From Rahnella variigena (GTDB lineage Bacteria; Pseudomonadota; Gammaproteobacteria; Enterobacterales; Enterobacteriaceae), in the NCBI RefSeq assembly GCF_003610915.1, contig NZ_NSDJ01000001.1:3162001-3226000 (forward strand): DNA of 64,000 nt, given 5' to 3'. Shown here piece by piece: positions 28,446 to 36,750 of the stretch. Numbering within the stretch: position 1 is the stretch's first letter; the number at the start of each line of letters is the position of its first letter. The notes beneath the pieces are model-generated. The model was not told the DNA's origin. It did no database searches and worked only from the letters and a program-made list of their open reading frames with translations. A program made the translations under genes and the position numbers.

Positions 28446-30041
28446 ATGGTTACCAGGCGTCAATTTGTTACCGGTTTTTCCGCAATACCTGTTCTGTCCT
28501 ACCTGAAATTCGATGCTGTGTTTGCTGCCACACCGGCCTCAATTCTGGTGATGGCTATCCAGCTTGATATCATTACCAGCCTTGATCCGCATGAAAGCTT
28601 CGAGTCCGTGGGCAGTGAAATTACCGGCAATATGTACCAGCAACTGGTGAAACCAAAACTGGCCTCCCCTGATGAAATCGAAGGCGATCTGGCTGTTTCA
28701 TGGACCGCTTCCGACGATAAAAAAACCTTCACGTTCAAACTCGACCCGAAAGCAAAATGGGCCGATGGAAAACCTGTGACCGCCGAAGACGCCGCATTTT
28801 CCCTGCAGCGTGTGGTGAAACTCGACAAGAGCCCGGCCTACATCATCAACCAGTTTGGCTATACCAAAGATAACGTCGACAGCCTGATTACCGCACCGGA
28901 CGCCGAAACGCTGGTGATCCAGACCACCGAACCTGCTTCTGAATCCTTCCTGCTGTATTGCCTGACCGCGAACGTGGGCAGTATCGTGCAAAAATCTGCC
29001 TGCCTGGCCAATCAGGCAGGTGACGATCTGGGTAACGCCTGGCTGAAGAAAAACAGCGCCGGTTCTGGTGCTTTCAAACTGCGCGACTGGAAAGTCAGCG
29101 AATCCGTGATTCTCGAAAGCAACAAAAACAACCCGCACGCAGGCAAAATCCAGCGCATCATCATGCGTCACATCATCGATCCTTCTGCCCAGTTGCTCAT
29201 GTTGCAGAAAGGCGATATAGATATCGCGCGTAACCTGACCACCGAACAGTTACGTCCTCTGCTGAAGGACAAAAACTTCACGCTGGTACAGAAAGGCATT
29301 GCCGGCACCTTTATGCTTTCTGCCAATACCGCGCATCCGAATCTTGCCAAACCGCAGGTCTGGCAGGCGATCAAATGGGCCATCGATTACGAAAACATCC
29401 AGCAGCATATCGTGCCGCTGACCCACAAAATCCACCAGAGCTTCCTGCCGGAAGGTTTCCCTGCGGCGGTGAATACCATTATGTACAAACGTGATGTGGC
29501 AAAAGCCAAAGCGCTGCTGGCCGAAGCCGGTTTCCCAAACGGTTTTGAAATCACCCTCGATCACTACTCCGCCTCGCCTTCTTCTGACATCGTGCAGGCA
29601 TTGCAATCTAACCTCGCCGAAGTCGGGATTAAAGTCACGCTGCTGGCTGCCGAAAGCCGTCAGGTGCTGACTAAAATGCGTGCGCGCCAGCAGCAACTGG
29701 CGATGACCCAGTGGGGCGCGGATTACTTTGATCCGAACTCCAATGCAGAAGCCTTCTGCAGCAACCCGGATAACACCGACAAAGCCAAGAGCCGCACGCT
29801 GGCATGGCGTTGCAGCTGGCAGGATAAAGACATTTCAGATCTCAGCACCAAAGCGCTGAAAGAGTCTGATCCGGCCACCCGCATCAAACTCTACGAAGAG
29901 TTGCAGACCAGACATATGGAAAACAGCCCGTTTGCCATCATGTTGCAACCCACCATGACCGCCGCCTGCCGAAACGTGATTTCCGGCGTGGTATTAACAG
30001 TAATGAGCACCAGCCCTTACGAGAAGGTTGTTAAAGCGTGA
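28446..30041 (+). CDS. peptide ABC transporter substrate-binding protein with Tat-type signal
   Basis: This 531-residue SBP family 5 protein (DppA/OppA-like) has a body with the family pattern LDPHESFESVGSEITGNMYQQLV, then WTASDDKKTFTFKLDPKAKWADGKPVTAEDAAFS, cited here by region 30-120 of the protein, and late YEELQTRHMENSPFAIML. The N-terminus is TRRQFVTGFS followed by a hydrophobic run, a twin-arginine export signal, unusual for this family. The ATG at 28446 follows GGGAG by 5 bases. It starts a five-gene ABC operon with a four-base overlap to the first permease. Ligand probably di- or oligopeptides. Confidence 0.88.
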   Translation: MVTRRQFVTGFSAIPVLSYLKFDAVFAATPASILVMAIQLDIITSLDPHESFESVGSEITGNMYQQLVKPKLASPDEIEGDLAVSWTASDDKKTFTFKLDPKAKWADGKPVTAEDAAFSLQRVVKLDKSPAYIINQFGYTKDNVDSLITAPDAETLVIQTTEPASESFLLYCLTANVGSIVQKSACLANQAGDDLGNAWLKKNSAGSGAFKLRDWKVSESVILESNKNNPHAGKIQRIIMRHIIDPSAQLLMLQKGDIDIARNLTTEQLRPLLKDKNFTLVQKGIAGTFMLSANTAHPNLAKPQVWQAIKWAIDYENIQQHIVPLTHKIHQSFLPEGFPAAVNTIMYKRDVAKAKALLAEAGFPNGFEITLDHYSASPSSDIVQALQSNLAEVGIKVTLLAAESRQVLTKMRARQQQLAMTQWGADYFDPNSNAEAFCSNPDNTDKAKSRTLAWRCSWQDKDISDLSTKALKESDPATRIKLYEELQTRHMENSPFAIMLQPTMTAACRNVISGVVLTVMSTSPYEKVVKA

Positions 30042-31051
30042 GCAAGAGACTCAAAGGATTTCTGAGTACCTGCATCAGCGTTTGTCTTACTTTGTTTGGT
30101 CTGTCGGTGGTGACTTTTTTCATCGGTCGCGTGATGCCGACAGACCCGGTTCTGGCTGCGGTTGGCGATAATGCCCCGCAGGCAGTCGTCGAACGGGTTC
30201 GTCATGAAATGGGGCTGGATCAGCCCCTCTGGATGCAGTTCTTCCATTATCTCAGTCAGGTATTTCACGGTGACTTAGGCCGTTCTGCCCTGACCTCCAA
30301 TCTGGTGACCACCGATATCGCGCGCTTTTTCCCGGCAACGCTGGAACTGGCGACGGCGGCCATTATTATCGCCGCTATTGTCGGTATTCCGCTGGGCGTC
30401 TGGGCGGCAACGCGTCAGGGCAGCTGGATTGATCAGACGATCCGCGTAGTGTGTCTGGCCGGTCACTCCCTGCCGGTGTTTGTGCTGGCGCTGCTCAGCC
30501 TGCTGATTTTCTATTCCGCGCTGGGTATCGCGCCGGGACCTGGGCGTCAGGACATCATCTATCAGGACATGATCCCGCAAGTCACCGGTTTGCTTACCGT
30601 TGATTCTCTGCTGGCCGGTGACATGGGCGCATTTTGGGATGCCCTTGCGCATATGGCCCAGCCGGTGCTGATCCTCGCGTATTTCAGCATGGCTTACATC
30701 ACCCGCATGACCCGTACTTTTATGCTCAACGCACTCGGCGGAGAATATGTGATAACGGCCCGCGCCAAAGGGCTTTCTGCGCAACGCGTCATCTGGAAAC
30801 ATGCTTTCCCGACGGTCGGCGTACAGCTGATTACGGTGCTTGCACTGACGTATGCCGGTTTGCTGGAAGGCGCAGTCGTGACTGAAAACGTCTTCTCCTG
30901 GCCCGGCCTCGGGCAATACCTCACCGTCTCGCTGATGAATGCGGATATGAACCCGGTGATCGGCTCCACGCTGCTGATTGGCGCGATTTACGTGCTGCTT
31001 AACCTGCTGGCCGACCTTCTCTACAGACTATTGGATCCCCGCGTAAAATGA
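30038..31051 (+). CDS. peptide ABC transporter permease (DppB-like)
   Basis: This 337-residue inner-membrane permease has an N-terminal helix followed by five membrane helices. The GTG start overlaps the binding-protein stop by 4 bases (GTGA). The EAA-type cytoplasmic loop (ITARAKGLSAQRVIWKHAFP) contacts the ATPase. The segment GLDQPLWMQFFHYLSQVFHGDLGRS is typical of DppB/OppB. It pairs with the next gene to form the translocation channel. Confidence 0.93.
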   Translation: MSKRLKGFLSTCISVCLTLFGLSVVTFFIGRVMPTDPVLAAVGDNAPQAVVERVRHEMGLDQPLWMQFFHYLSQVFHGDLGRSALTSNLVTTDIARFFPATLELATAAIIIAAIVGIPLGVWAATRQGSWIDQTIRVVCLAGHSLPVFVLALLSLLIFYSALGIAPGPGRQDIIYQDMIPQVTGLLTVDSLLAGDMGAFWDALAHMAQPVLILAYFSMAYITRMTRTFMLNALGGEYVITARAKGLSAQRVIWKHAFPTVGVQLITVLALTYAGLLEGAVVTENVFSWPGLGQYLTVSLMNADMNPVIGSTLLIGAIYVLLNLLADLLYRLLDPRVK

Positions 31052-31974
31052 GCACTCTTCCTGTCACACCTCAACCCCGCGCGGGCAGCCGTGCCTGGCT
31101 GCTGGCGGATACGCCGCATACCCGGACACAAGCCGTCTGGGGCCGTCGTTACCGCATCTGGCTTGGTCTGCGCAAAAATCCGCTGGCCGTTACCGGTCTG
31201 TTCACCGTGCTTATCGTCCTGCTGATTTCCATCTGTGCGCCGTGGCTGACCAGTTACGATCCGGGTGCACAGGATCTGGCACACCGTCTGGCAAAACCGT
31301 CTTCCCTGCACTGGCTGGGTACCGACGAACTGGGACGCGATACCCTGAGCCGTATTCTTTATGGCGGACGTATCACGCTCGGGATGGTGATTATTGTGGT
31401 GGCGATTGTTGCCCCGCTTGGCCTGCTGATCGGCTGCGTGGCCGGTTACGCAGGCGGATTGCTTGACCGTATTCTGATGCGCATCACCGACATTTTCCTG
31501 GCATTCCCGCGTCTGATCCTGGCTCTGGCCTTTGTGGCTGCACTCAGGCCTGGTATCGAAAGTGCCATTCTGGCGATCGCCCTTACTGCCTGGCCGCCGT
31601 ATGCCCGTCTCGCCCGCGCTGAAACTATGCAGGTGCGCGGCACGGATTATATTGCCGCCTGCCGCCTGACCGGCGCGACACCGGCGCGTATTGTGCTTCG
31701 CCATATCATGCCGCTGTGCGTGCCCAGTCTGGTGGTGCGCATCACGCTGGATATGAGTTCGATCATTATCACCGCTGCCAGCCTGGGTTTTCTGGGGATG
31801 GGCGCTCAGCCGCCGTCGCCGGAATGGGGCGCGATGATTGCCACTGCGCGCCGTTTCCTGTTCAGCGAATGGTGGGTGCCGCTGATCCCAGCCATTGCGA
31901 TTTTTGTCACTTCACTGGCGTTTAACTTCCTCGGCGACGGCCTGCGCGACGTCCTCGATCCTAAGGAGAAATGA
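31048..31974 (+). CDS. peptide ABC transporter permease (DppC-like)
   Basis: Second channel subunit, 308 residues, with a leading cytoplasmic segment of about 45 residues and six membrane helices. It shows the DppC/OppC N-terminal signature (HWLGTDELGRDTLSRILYGGR) and the EAA loop (IAACRLTGATPARIVLRHIMP). The ATG overlaps the previous stop by 4 bases (ATGA). It belongs to the same operon. Confidence 0.93.
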   Translation: MSTLPVTPQPRAGSRAWLLADTPHTRTQAVWGRRYRIWLGLRKNPLAVTGLFTVLIVLLISICAPWLTSYDPGAQDLAHRLAKPSSLHWLGTDELGRDTLSRILYGGRITLGMVIIVVAIVAPLGLLIGCVAGYAGGLLDRILMRITDIFLAFPRLILALAFVAALRPGIESAILAIALTAWPPYARLARAETMQVRGTDYIAACRLTGATPARIVLRHIMPLCVPSLVVRITLDMSSIIITAASLGFLGMGAQPPSPEWGAMIATARRFLFSEWWVPLIPAIAIFVTSLAFNFLGDGLRDVLDPKEK

Positions 31975-32804
31975 TGCTGGTTGATATCAAAGATCTGCAT
32001 ATTACCTTTCAGACCAACAGCGGCAGTTTCGACGCAGTTCGCGGCGTTTCGCTGTCACTGGGTAAAGAAAAGTTCGGGATTGTCGGCGAGAGCGGTTCGG
32101 GGAAATCCCTGACCGCGCGTTGCCTGATGAACCTGTTGCCTTCAAGTGCAAAATGCCGTGCTGAAACGCTGTCTTTCGACGGTATTGATTTGCGCAACGC
32201 CAGTGAAAAGCAGATGCGGCAGATACGCGGCAAACGCGTCGGATTTATTTTGCAGGATCCGAAATACTCGCTCAATCCGGTCATGCCCATTGGTAAACAG
32301 GTGGCGGAAGCGTGGCAGACACATAAAGGCGGTTCGAAAAAACAGGCGATGAACGCCGCCATAGAATTGCTGGATCAGGTGCGTATCCGTGACCCGCATA
32401 AAGTCGCCGAACGCTATGCGCATGAAGTGTCCGGCGGTATGGGCCAGCGCGTAATGATTGCCATGATGCTGGCACCGGATCCGGAACTGATGATTGCCGA
32501 TGAACCGACCAGCGCGCTGGACGCCACCGTGCAGGCCGAGATTTTACGCCTGCTGGATGACTTAGTATCCAGTCGCGGTATGGGGCTGATCCTGATTAGC
32601 CACGATTTGCCGCTGGTATCCAAATTCTGCGACCGCGTGGCCGTGATGTACGCAGGCCGTATCGTCGAAACATTACAGGCGGGCGACCTGCTGAAAGCGC
32701 AACATCCTTACACCCGCGGGCTGCTGGAATGTCTGCCGTCGCTGAAACATCCGCGTGACAGACTGCCGGTTCTGGTGCGTGACGAAGCATGGAAAACCTC
32801 ATGA
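31971..32804 (+). CDS. peptide ABC transporter ATP-binding protein (DppD-like)
   Basis: This 277-residue ATPase has Walker A GESGSGKSL (about residues 39-47), the signature motif VSGGMGQRV, Walker B MIADEPTSALD and the switch His (LISHDL). The start overlaps the preceding stop (ATGATG; either ATG is possible) and AAGGAG lies ahead. It is shorter than DppD (about 327) because it lacks most of the C-terminal oligopeptide-transporter extension with its Cys-rich segment, ending soon after the LPSLKHPRDRLP region. Confidence 0.92.
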   Translation: MMLVDIKDLHITFQTNSGSFDAVRGVSLSLGKEKFGIVGESGSGKSLTARCLMNLLPSSAKCRAETLSFDGIDLRNASEKQMRQIRGKRVGFILQDPKYSLNPVMPIGKQVAEAWQTHKGGSKKQAMNAAIELLDQVRIRDPHKVAERYAHEVSGGMGQRVMIAMMLAPDPELMIADEPTSALDATVQAEILRLLDDLVSSRGMGLILISHDLPLVSKFCDRVAVMYAGRIVETLQAGDLLKAQHPYTRGLLECLPSLKHPRDRLPVLVRDEAWKTS

Positions 32805-33586
32805 CTGACCAATCCCCTCTTTTCTATCAGGATGCAGATAACAACAAAATCATTCTCAACAATTTGCGGATTGCTTTTGGCGAGACCGAAGTGGTCAAAG
32901 GCGTGAGTTTCAGCGTTGCGCCGGGCGAATGCTTCGGGATTGTCGGCGAAAGTGGCTCCGGAAAATCGACCATTTTACGCGCGCTGGCCGGACTGAATCA
33001 GTCATGGTCAGGAGAAATGGTAATCGGCGGTGAAGATCAACTGCCGGTACGCCAGAAACGCTTCTTCCGCCGCGTGCAGATGGTGTTTCAGGATCCGTAC
33101 GGTTCGCTGCATCCGCGCCAGACCATCGACCGCATTCTCAGCGAACCTTTGATCGTGCATGGTTTTCTCAACATTGAGAAGCGCATAACCGATGCCCTGA
33201 GCGAAGTCGGTCTGCCGCAGGCGGTGCGTTTTCGTTTCCCGCATCAGCTTTCCGGCGGACAGCGTCAGCGTGTCGCCATTGCGCGGGCAATGATTTCGGA
33301 ACCGGAAATTTTACTGCTCGATGAACCGACTTCGGCGCTGGATGTGTCGGTTCAGGCGGAGATCCTCAATCTGCTAAGCGACCTGCGTGAACGGCGGAAA
33401 CTGACTTATATTCTCGTCAGCCACAATCTGGCCGTGGTAACGCATCTTTGCACCAGCATTGGCGTAATGATTGGTGGTGAAATGGTCGAGCTTCTGAGCG
33501 CAGACGATTTACGGACGGGCAACGTCACCCACCCGCATACAGCAGAACTACGATCGTTAAGTCTCAGTTTAGAGGAGCCCGAATAA
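32801..33586 (+). CDS. peptide ABC transporter ATP-binding protein (DppF-like)
   Basis: This 261-residue ATPase has Walker A GESGSGKST, signature LSGGQRQRVAIARAM, Walker B LLDEPTSALD and switch His (LVSHNL). The ATG at 32801 overlaps the previous stop by 4 bases, the same junction used throughout this operon, and was preferred to an ATG 12 bases upstream. Like its partner it lacks the long C-terminal extension of DppF (about 334 residues). The two ATPases form the heterodimer that drives import. Confidence 0.92.
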   Translation: MTDQSPLFYQDADNNKIILNNLRIAFGETEVVKGVSFSVAPGECFGIVGESGSGKSTILRALAGLNQSWSGEMVIGGEDQLPVRQKRFFRRVQMVFQDPYGSLHPRQTIDRILSEPLIVHGFLNIEKRITDALSEVGLPQAVRFRFPHQLSGGQRQRVAIARAMISEPEILLLDEPTSALDVSVQAEILNLLSDLRERRKLTYILVSHNLAVVTHLCTSIGVMIGGEMVELLSADDLRTGNVTHPHTAELRSLSLSLEEPE

Positions 33587-33671
33587 CCGTTGCACAAACG
33601 GACATTATTCCGGTCTCACGGGCAGTCCGGCTGCCCTCTTATTCACTGATAGACAGTCTGTGGAGATTCTC

Positions 33672-35219
33672 ATGACCTCTGATTTACAGTGGCAAGCCGC
33701 TGAGGCGACAGCAAAACGCATCACTCAAAACTGGGATAAACCCGGTGAGCCCGGCGGGGCAATCACTCTTTTCGACAGTAAAACACTGCGCGGTTTCGCC
33801 ACCGGTGGCCTGGCCAATCTGACCACTTCGCAGCCCTTCAGCATTGATTCCGTGGTTCGCTATGCTTCAGTCACCAAGCATATTTTCGCGGCGCTGGCCT
33901 TACTGAAAAGTGATGCCGGACTTTCAACGCAAGACCGCCTCGGTCAGTATCTGCCTGACCTGAAACCGCCGATGTCTGAAGTGACTGTCGGTCAGGCACT
34001 GGACATGACGGGCGGGTTGCCAGATGTACGGGAAACGCTCTCCCTGCTGGGGATTTCGGTTTATAACGTCAGCGATGCGGAGGCGATTATGGGATTTCTC
34101 GCGCAGGACGGCGCGCTGAATTTCCCCGCTGGCACCGAGATTTCCTACAGCAATACCGGTTACCGGCTGGTGGAAGAAATCCTCAGGCAAAAAGGCATTT
34201 TGTTTGACGATTTGCTGGCGGAACACATCGCGCGTCCGCTTGATGTAGCCTTCCGCGCGCCGGAAACCTGGTTTGATATTGTGCCCAATCTGGTGCCCGG
34301 TTACTGGCAGGACACGAGCGGCTGGAAAACAGCGGTCGCCGGATTACATCTTTCGGCTTCCGGCAGTCTGACCGGCAGCGTACGGTCGCTTTCCGTCTGG
34401 CTGCAGAGCCTGCTGGCAGACAGCGGTCCGGGTGCAGGCGTGCTGAAAACGCTGACCGCGCAACGCCATCTGCACGGCAATATCCCTTCCGCTTACGGGC
34501 TGGGAACCACCTCGTCGCAAATCGGTGAACATACGGTTTACGGCCATGGCGGCTCACATGCAGGATACAAAACCTATTTCCTGCTTCACCCGCAACTGGA
34601 CGCGGGCATCGCGCTGGTGTCCAACCGTGAAGATACCACTGCCTATACGCACGCACTGGAAGTGATGTCCGCATTACTCGCATCACCGCTTCCCGCCCGC
34701 AGCGACGCCCTGCCGGACGGTTTGTATTCCAGCATCGCCGATCCTTACTGGCTGAAAGTCAGTAACGGCACCGCCAGTTATCTCGGTTCCGCCGATAACT
34801 TGTATCAGGGCGAAGATGCCGGTGAGGCCATTACACTTTCGGCGCATATGCCGATGCGCTTGCGCTGGAATGGTCATGCCATTGAAGGGGAAATCGGCCA
34901 CGCGCCACGTTATTTCCGGCCGATTGAGCCCAATGACTGCCTGAAGATGGTTCAGGGGCGCTGGTATCATCCTGAGTCAAAAGCCGCCTTTGATATCGAC
35001 GGCGACAAACTGCGGACTGGCGTTGGCACTCAGCGCGCCAGCGGCCAGCTAACCTCGCTGGGGGCTGGCCGTTTGCTGGTGGAACTTCCCGACGGCCCGT
35101 GGAAGAAAACCTTCTGTCTTTATTTCCAGGGCTACAACGTCAAACTCATTTCAAACCGCAGCCGTGTGCTGAGCTTCCGCCGCGACGAATGCCGCAGCAG
35201 CTGGCAGCCGGGTCAGTAA
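33672..35219 (+). CDS. S12-family serine hydrolase, D-aminopeptidase-like
   Basis: This 515-residue protein of the beta-lactamase/penicillin-binding fold has the active-site motifs SVTK (SxxK), YSNTGY (YxN) and GHGGSHAGY (HxG). The first 340 residues form the catalytic domain; the remaining 170 are beta-rich, matching the three-domain layout and length of D-stereospecific aminopeptidase DAP of Ochrobactrum (about 520). It has no signal peptide, so it should act in the cytoplasm on imported peptides. The ATG at 33672 follows GGAG by 7 bases. It sits 85 bases after the ABC genes and before a terminator, so it is probably the last gene of the peptide operon. D-amino-acid specificity is inferred. 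Confidence 0.8.
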   Translation: MTSDLQWQAAEATAKRITQNWDKPGEPGGAITLFDSKTLRGFATGGLANLTTSQPFSIDSVVRYASVTKHIFAALALLKSDAGLSTQDRLGQYLPDLKPPMSEVTVGQALDMTGGLPDVRETLSLLGISVYNVSDAEAIMGFLAQDGALNFPAGTEISYSNTGYRLVEEILRQKGILFDDLLAEHIARPLDVAFRAPETWFDIVPNLVPGYWQDTSGWKTAVAGLHLSASGSLTGSVRSLSVWLQSLLADSGPGAGVLKTLTAQRHLHGNIPSAYGLGTTSSQIGEHTVYGHGGSHAGYKTYFLLHPQLDAGIALVSNREDTTAYTHALEVMSALLASPLPARSDALPDGLYSSIADPYWLKVSNGTASYLGSADNLYQGEDAGEAITLSAHMPMRLRWNGHAIEGEIGHAPRYFRPIEPNDCLKMVQGRWYHPESKAAFDIDGDKLRTGVGTQRASGQLTSLGAGRLLVELPDGPWKKTFCLYFQGYNVKLISNRSRVLSFRRDECRSSWQPGQ

Positions 35220-35240
35220 TCCAATACGCGTTATTCTACA

Positions 35241-35265
35241 GCCTCCCTTAGCGGAGGCTTTTTTG
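35241..35265 (+). terminator. terminator of the peptide-uptake operon
   Basis: GCCTCC and GGAGGC form a stem with a 6-base loop followed by TTTTTTG, 21 bases after the hydrolase stop codon. Confidence 0.9.
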
Positions 35266-35610
35266 TTAACTTCATCACAATTTATTAATACAAACGGATC
35301 ATCTGGTACATAACCGCACAAAATGTTCAGTCCTTATTTAACAAGGCCTGCAAGCCCGTTTTGCCCAAAATACCCTCACAAAATCTCCTGAAAATTAGTT
35401 ACCACCCGCAACCGTCACTTTTTCACGCTTGTTAATTGAATTAACATCTGGGAAACAAAATTCAATACCCGCTTCATCTGCATGGTATTAAGAAACACAT
35501 CAAGTGTTCAGCTCATGACGCCACTGAATTTTAAAGATATTGATTTAATGCAATTATTTTTCCAGATCTTTTTTAAGCAATGTTTTGCTACCGCTACAAG
35601 GGATGAGTCT
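35266..35610. other. non-coding stretch upstream of the HbpS-like gene
   Basis: This AT-rich stretch shows no convincing gene. A frame from an ATG at 35482 continues into the HbpS-like gene, but its first 43 codons lack a signal peptide or homology, while the ATG at 35611 has both a ribosome-binding site and a signal peptide. The stretch therefore probably holds the promoter of that gene; no operator was recognised. Confidence 0.5.
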
Positions 35611-36087
35611 ATGTCTGTTAAAAAACACACAGCACGTGCTGTGATTTGTGCTTCCGCTTTATTATTCTCTGCCACTTCCGCTTTCGCCGCCGGGCATCCT
35701 CAGCTCGATAGCGCGCAGGCTGCAAAAGTCATCGACAGTGTTAAATCGACCATTGCTGAGCAACACAGCACCGGTTGCGTTGCTGTTGTTGATGCGTCTG
35801 GTTCATTACTGGCATTCCAGCGTCTGGACGGCTCTCCTGCCGGATGCATCGAAGCCTCCATCGGTAAAGCACGCACTTCAGCGCTGTATCACGCTCCTTC
35901 GCTGAAATTCATGCAGCGCCTGCAAGGCGGTGAAACTACCGTGCTGGCAATCCCGCACGCCGTGGCACTGGGTGGCGGCTTCCCGCTGACCATCAACGGT
36001 GAAGTGGTTGGTGCAGTCGGTGTCAGCACACCGAAGCAGGACATCGATAATCAGTCATCAGAAAAAGCGGCCAGCGTCCTGAAATAA
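35611..36087 (+). CDS. secreted HbpS/GlcG-family protein
   Basis: This 158-residue protein has a Sec signal peptide ending SAFAA (about residue 24). The mature part has the compact HbpS/GlcG (DUF336) fold pattern: CVAVVDASGSLLAFQRLDGSPAG, SIGKARTSALYHAPS, and a terminal VVGAVGVSTPKQDIDNQSSEKA. HbpS of Streptomyces binds heme, and other family members are of unknown function. AAGGGATG precedes the ATG. It has its own terminator, so it is a separate unit from the gluconate 2-dehydrogenase type genes that follow, although the two may be functionally linked through the heme-containing subunit. Confidence 0.82.
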   Translation: MSVKKHTARAVICASALLFSATSAFAAGHPQLDSAQAAKVIDSVKSTIAEQHSTGCVAVVDASGSLLAFQRLDGSPAGCIEASIGKARTSALYHAPSLKFMQRLQGGETTVLAIPHAVALGGGFPLTINGEVVGAVGVSTPKQDIDNQSSEKAASVLK

Positions 36088-36116
36088 CAGGCACTTTTAA
36101 TTACTCCTTCTTGTTG

Positions 36117-36140
36117 ACGGCCACGCCCGTGGCCGTTTTA
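36117..36140 (+). terminator. terminator of the HbpS-like gene
   Basis: ACGGCCAC and GTGGCCGT form a perfect 8-bp stem with a GCCC loop and a TTTTATA tail, 30 bases after the stop. Confidence 0.88.
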
Positions 36141-36165
36141 TACGGAACATTTACGGACTTTCAGC

Positions 36166-36750
36166 ATGATCAATCTCTCTCGTCGCCGGTGGATACTCGG
36201 CACTGCGGGCGTCATGGTTGCGGGTATCGGTAGCCAGATGCTGGGCGGTGGCGTATTTGCCACCCTCGCCCATGCCGCGCCACCGCTGGCTTCTGCTGTG
36301 ACAATGCCAGACAGTTTTATGGCACTTTCTAAACAGCTGACCGGCATGGACACGCTCGAACCGCACCTCGCTCAGGCGCTCTACAGCTGGCTGCATCAGT
36401 CACAAAATCATCAGTCATCAAATAATACGCAGCTCGACACGCAGCTGGATGCCCTTTCGGCGCTGATCACCACGCACAAAAATGTTGTCGGTGAAGATTT
36501 GCATCAGTTGCTGGCCACGCAACCGGCAGAGCTGGCGCAGCTGTATCAGCAACTGGTCAGCGGCTGGTATCTCGGTGTGGTCGGTCAGCCTGGCAGCCAG
36601 AAATGTATCGGATTCGAAAATATCGTCAGCTATCAGTTGCTGAAAAATAACCTGCTGCCGCCAAGTTATGCGCCGGGTGAACCGAATTTCTGGGTCAACA
36701 AGCCTGCTGCACTGCAACAAAATTCCACGGAGGTGATTGCTCATGGCTGA
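36166..36750 (+). CDS. gluconate 2-dehydrogenase type complex, small subunit
   Basis: This 194-residue protein begins with a Tat signal (SRRRWILGTAGVMVAG) and a hydrophobic run to about residue 37, so it is exported folded, carrying its flavoprotein partner. The remainder resembles the small subunit of membrane FAD-dependent sugar/gluconate dehydrogenases (GWYLGVVG, SYQLLKNNLLPPSYAPGEPNFWV). Such complexes oxidise gluconate or related sugars in the periplasm and pass electrons to ubiquinone through the cytochrome c subunit. The gene overlaps the next by 8 bases. Confidence 0.88.
   Translation: MINLSRRRWILGTAGVMVAGIGSQMLGGGVFATLAHAAPPLASAVTMPDSFMALSKQLTGMDTLEPHLAQALYSWLHQSQNHQSSNNTQLDTQLDALSALITTHKNVVGEDLHQLLATQPAELAQLYQQLVSGWYLGVVGQPGSQKCIGFENIVSYQLLKNNLLPPSYAPGEPNFWVNKPAALQQNSTEVIAHG

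Noticed and set aside
35482..35610. 43-codon N-terminal extension of the HbpS-like gene
   Set aside because: There is no ribosome-binding site at the ATG, no signal peptide, and the real signal peptide begins at 35611 with AAGGGATG upstream.
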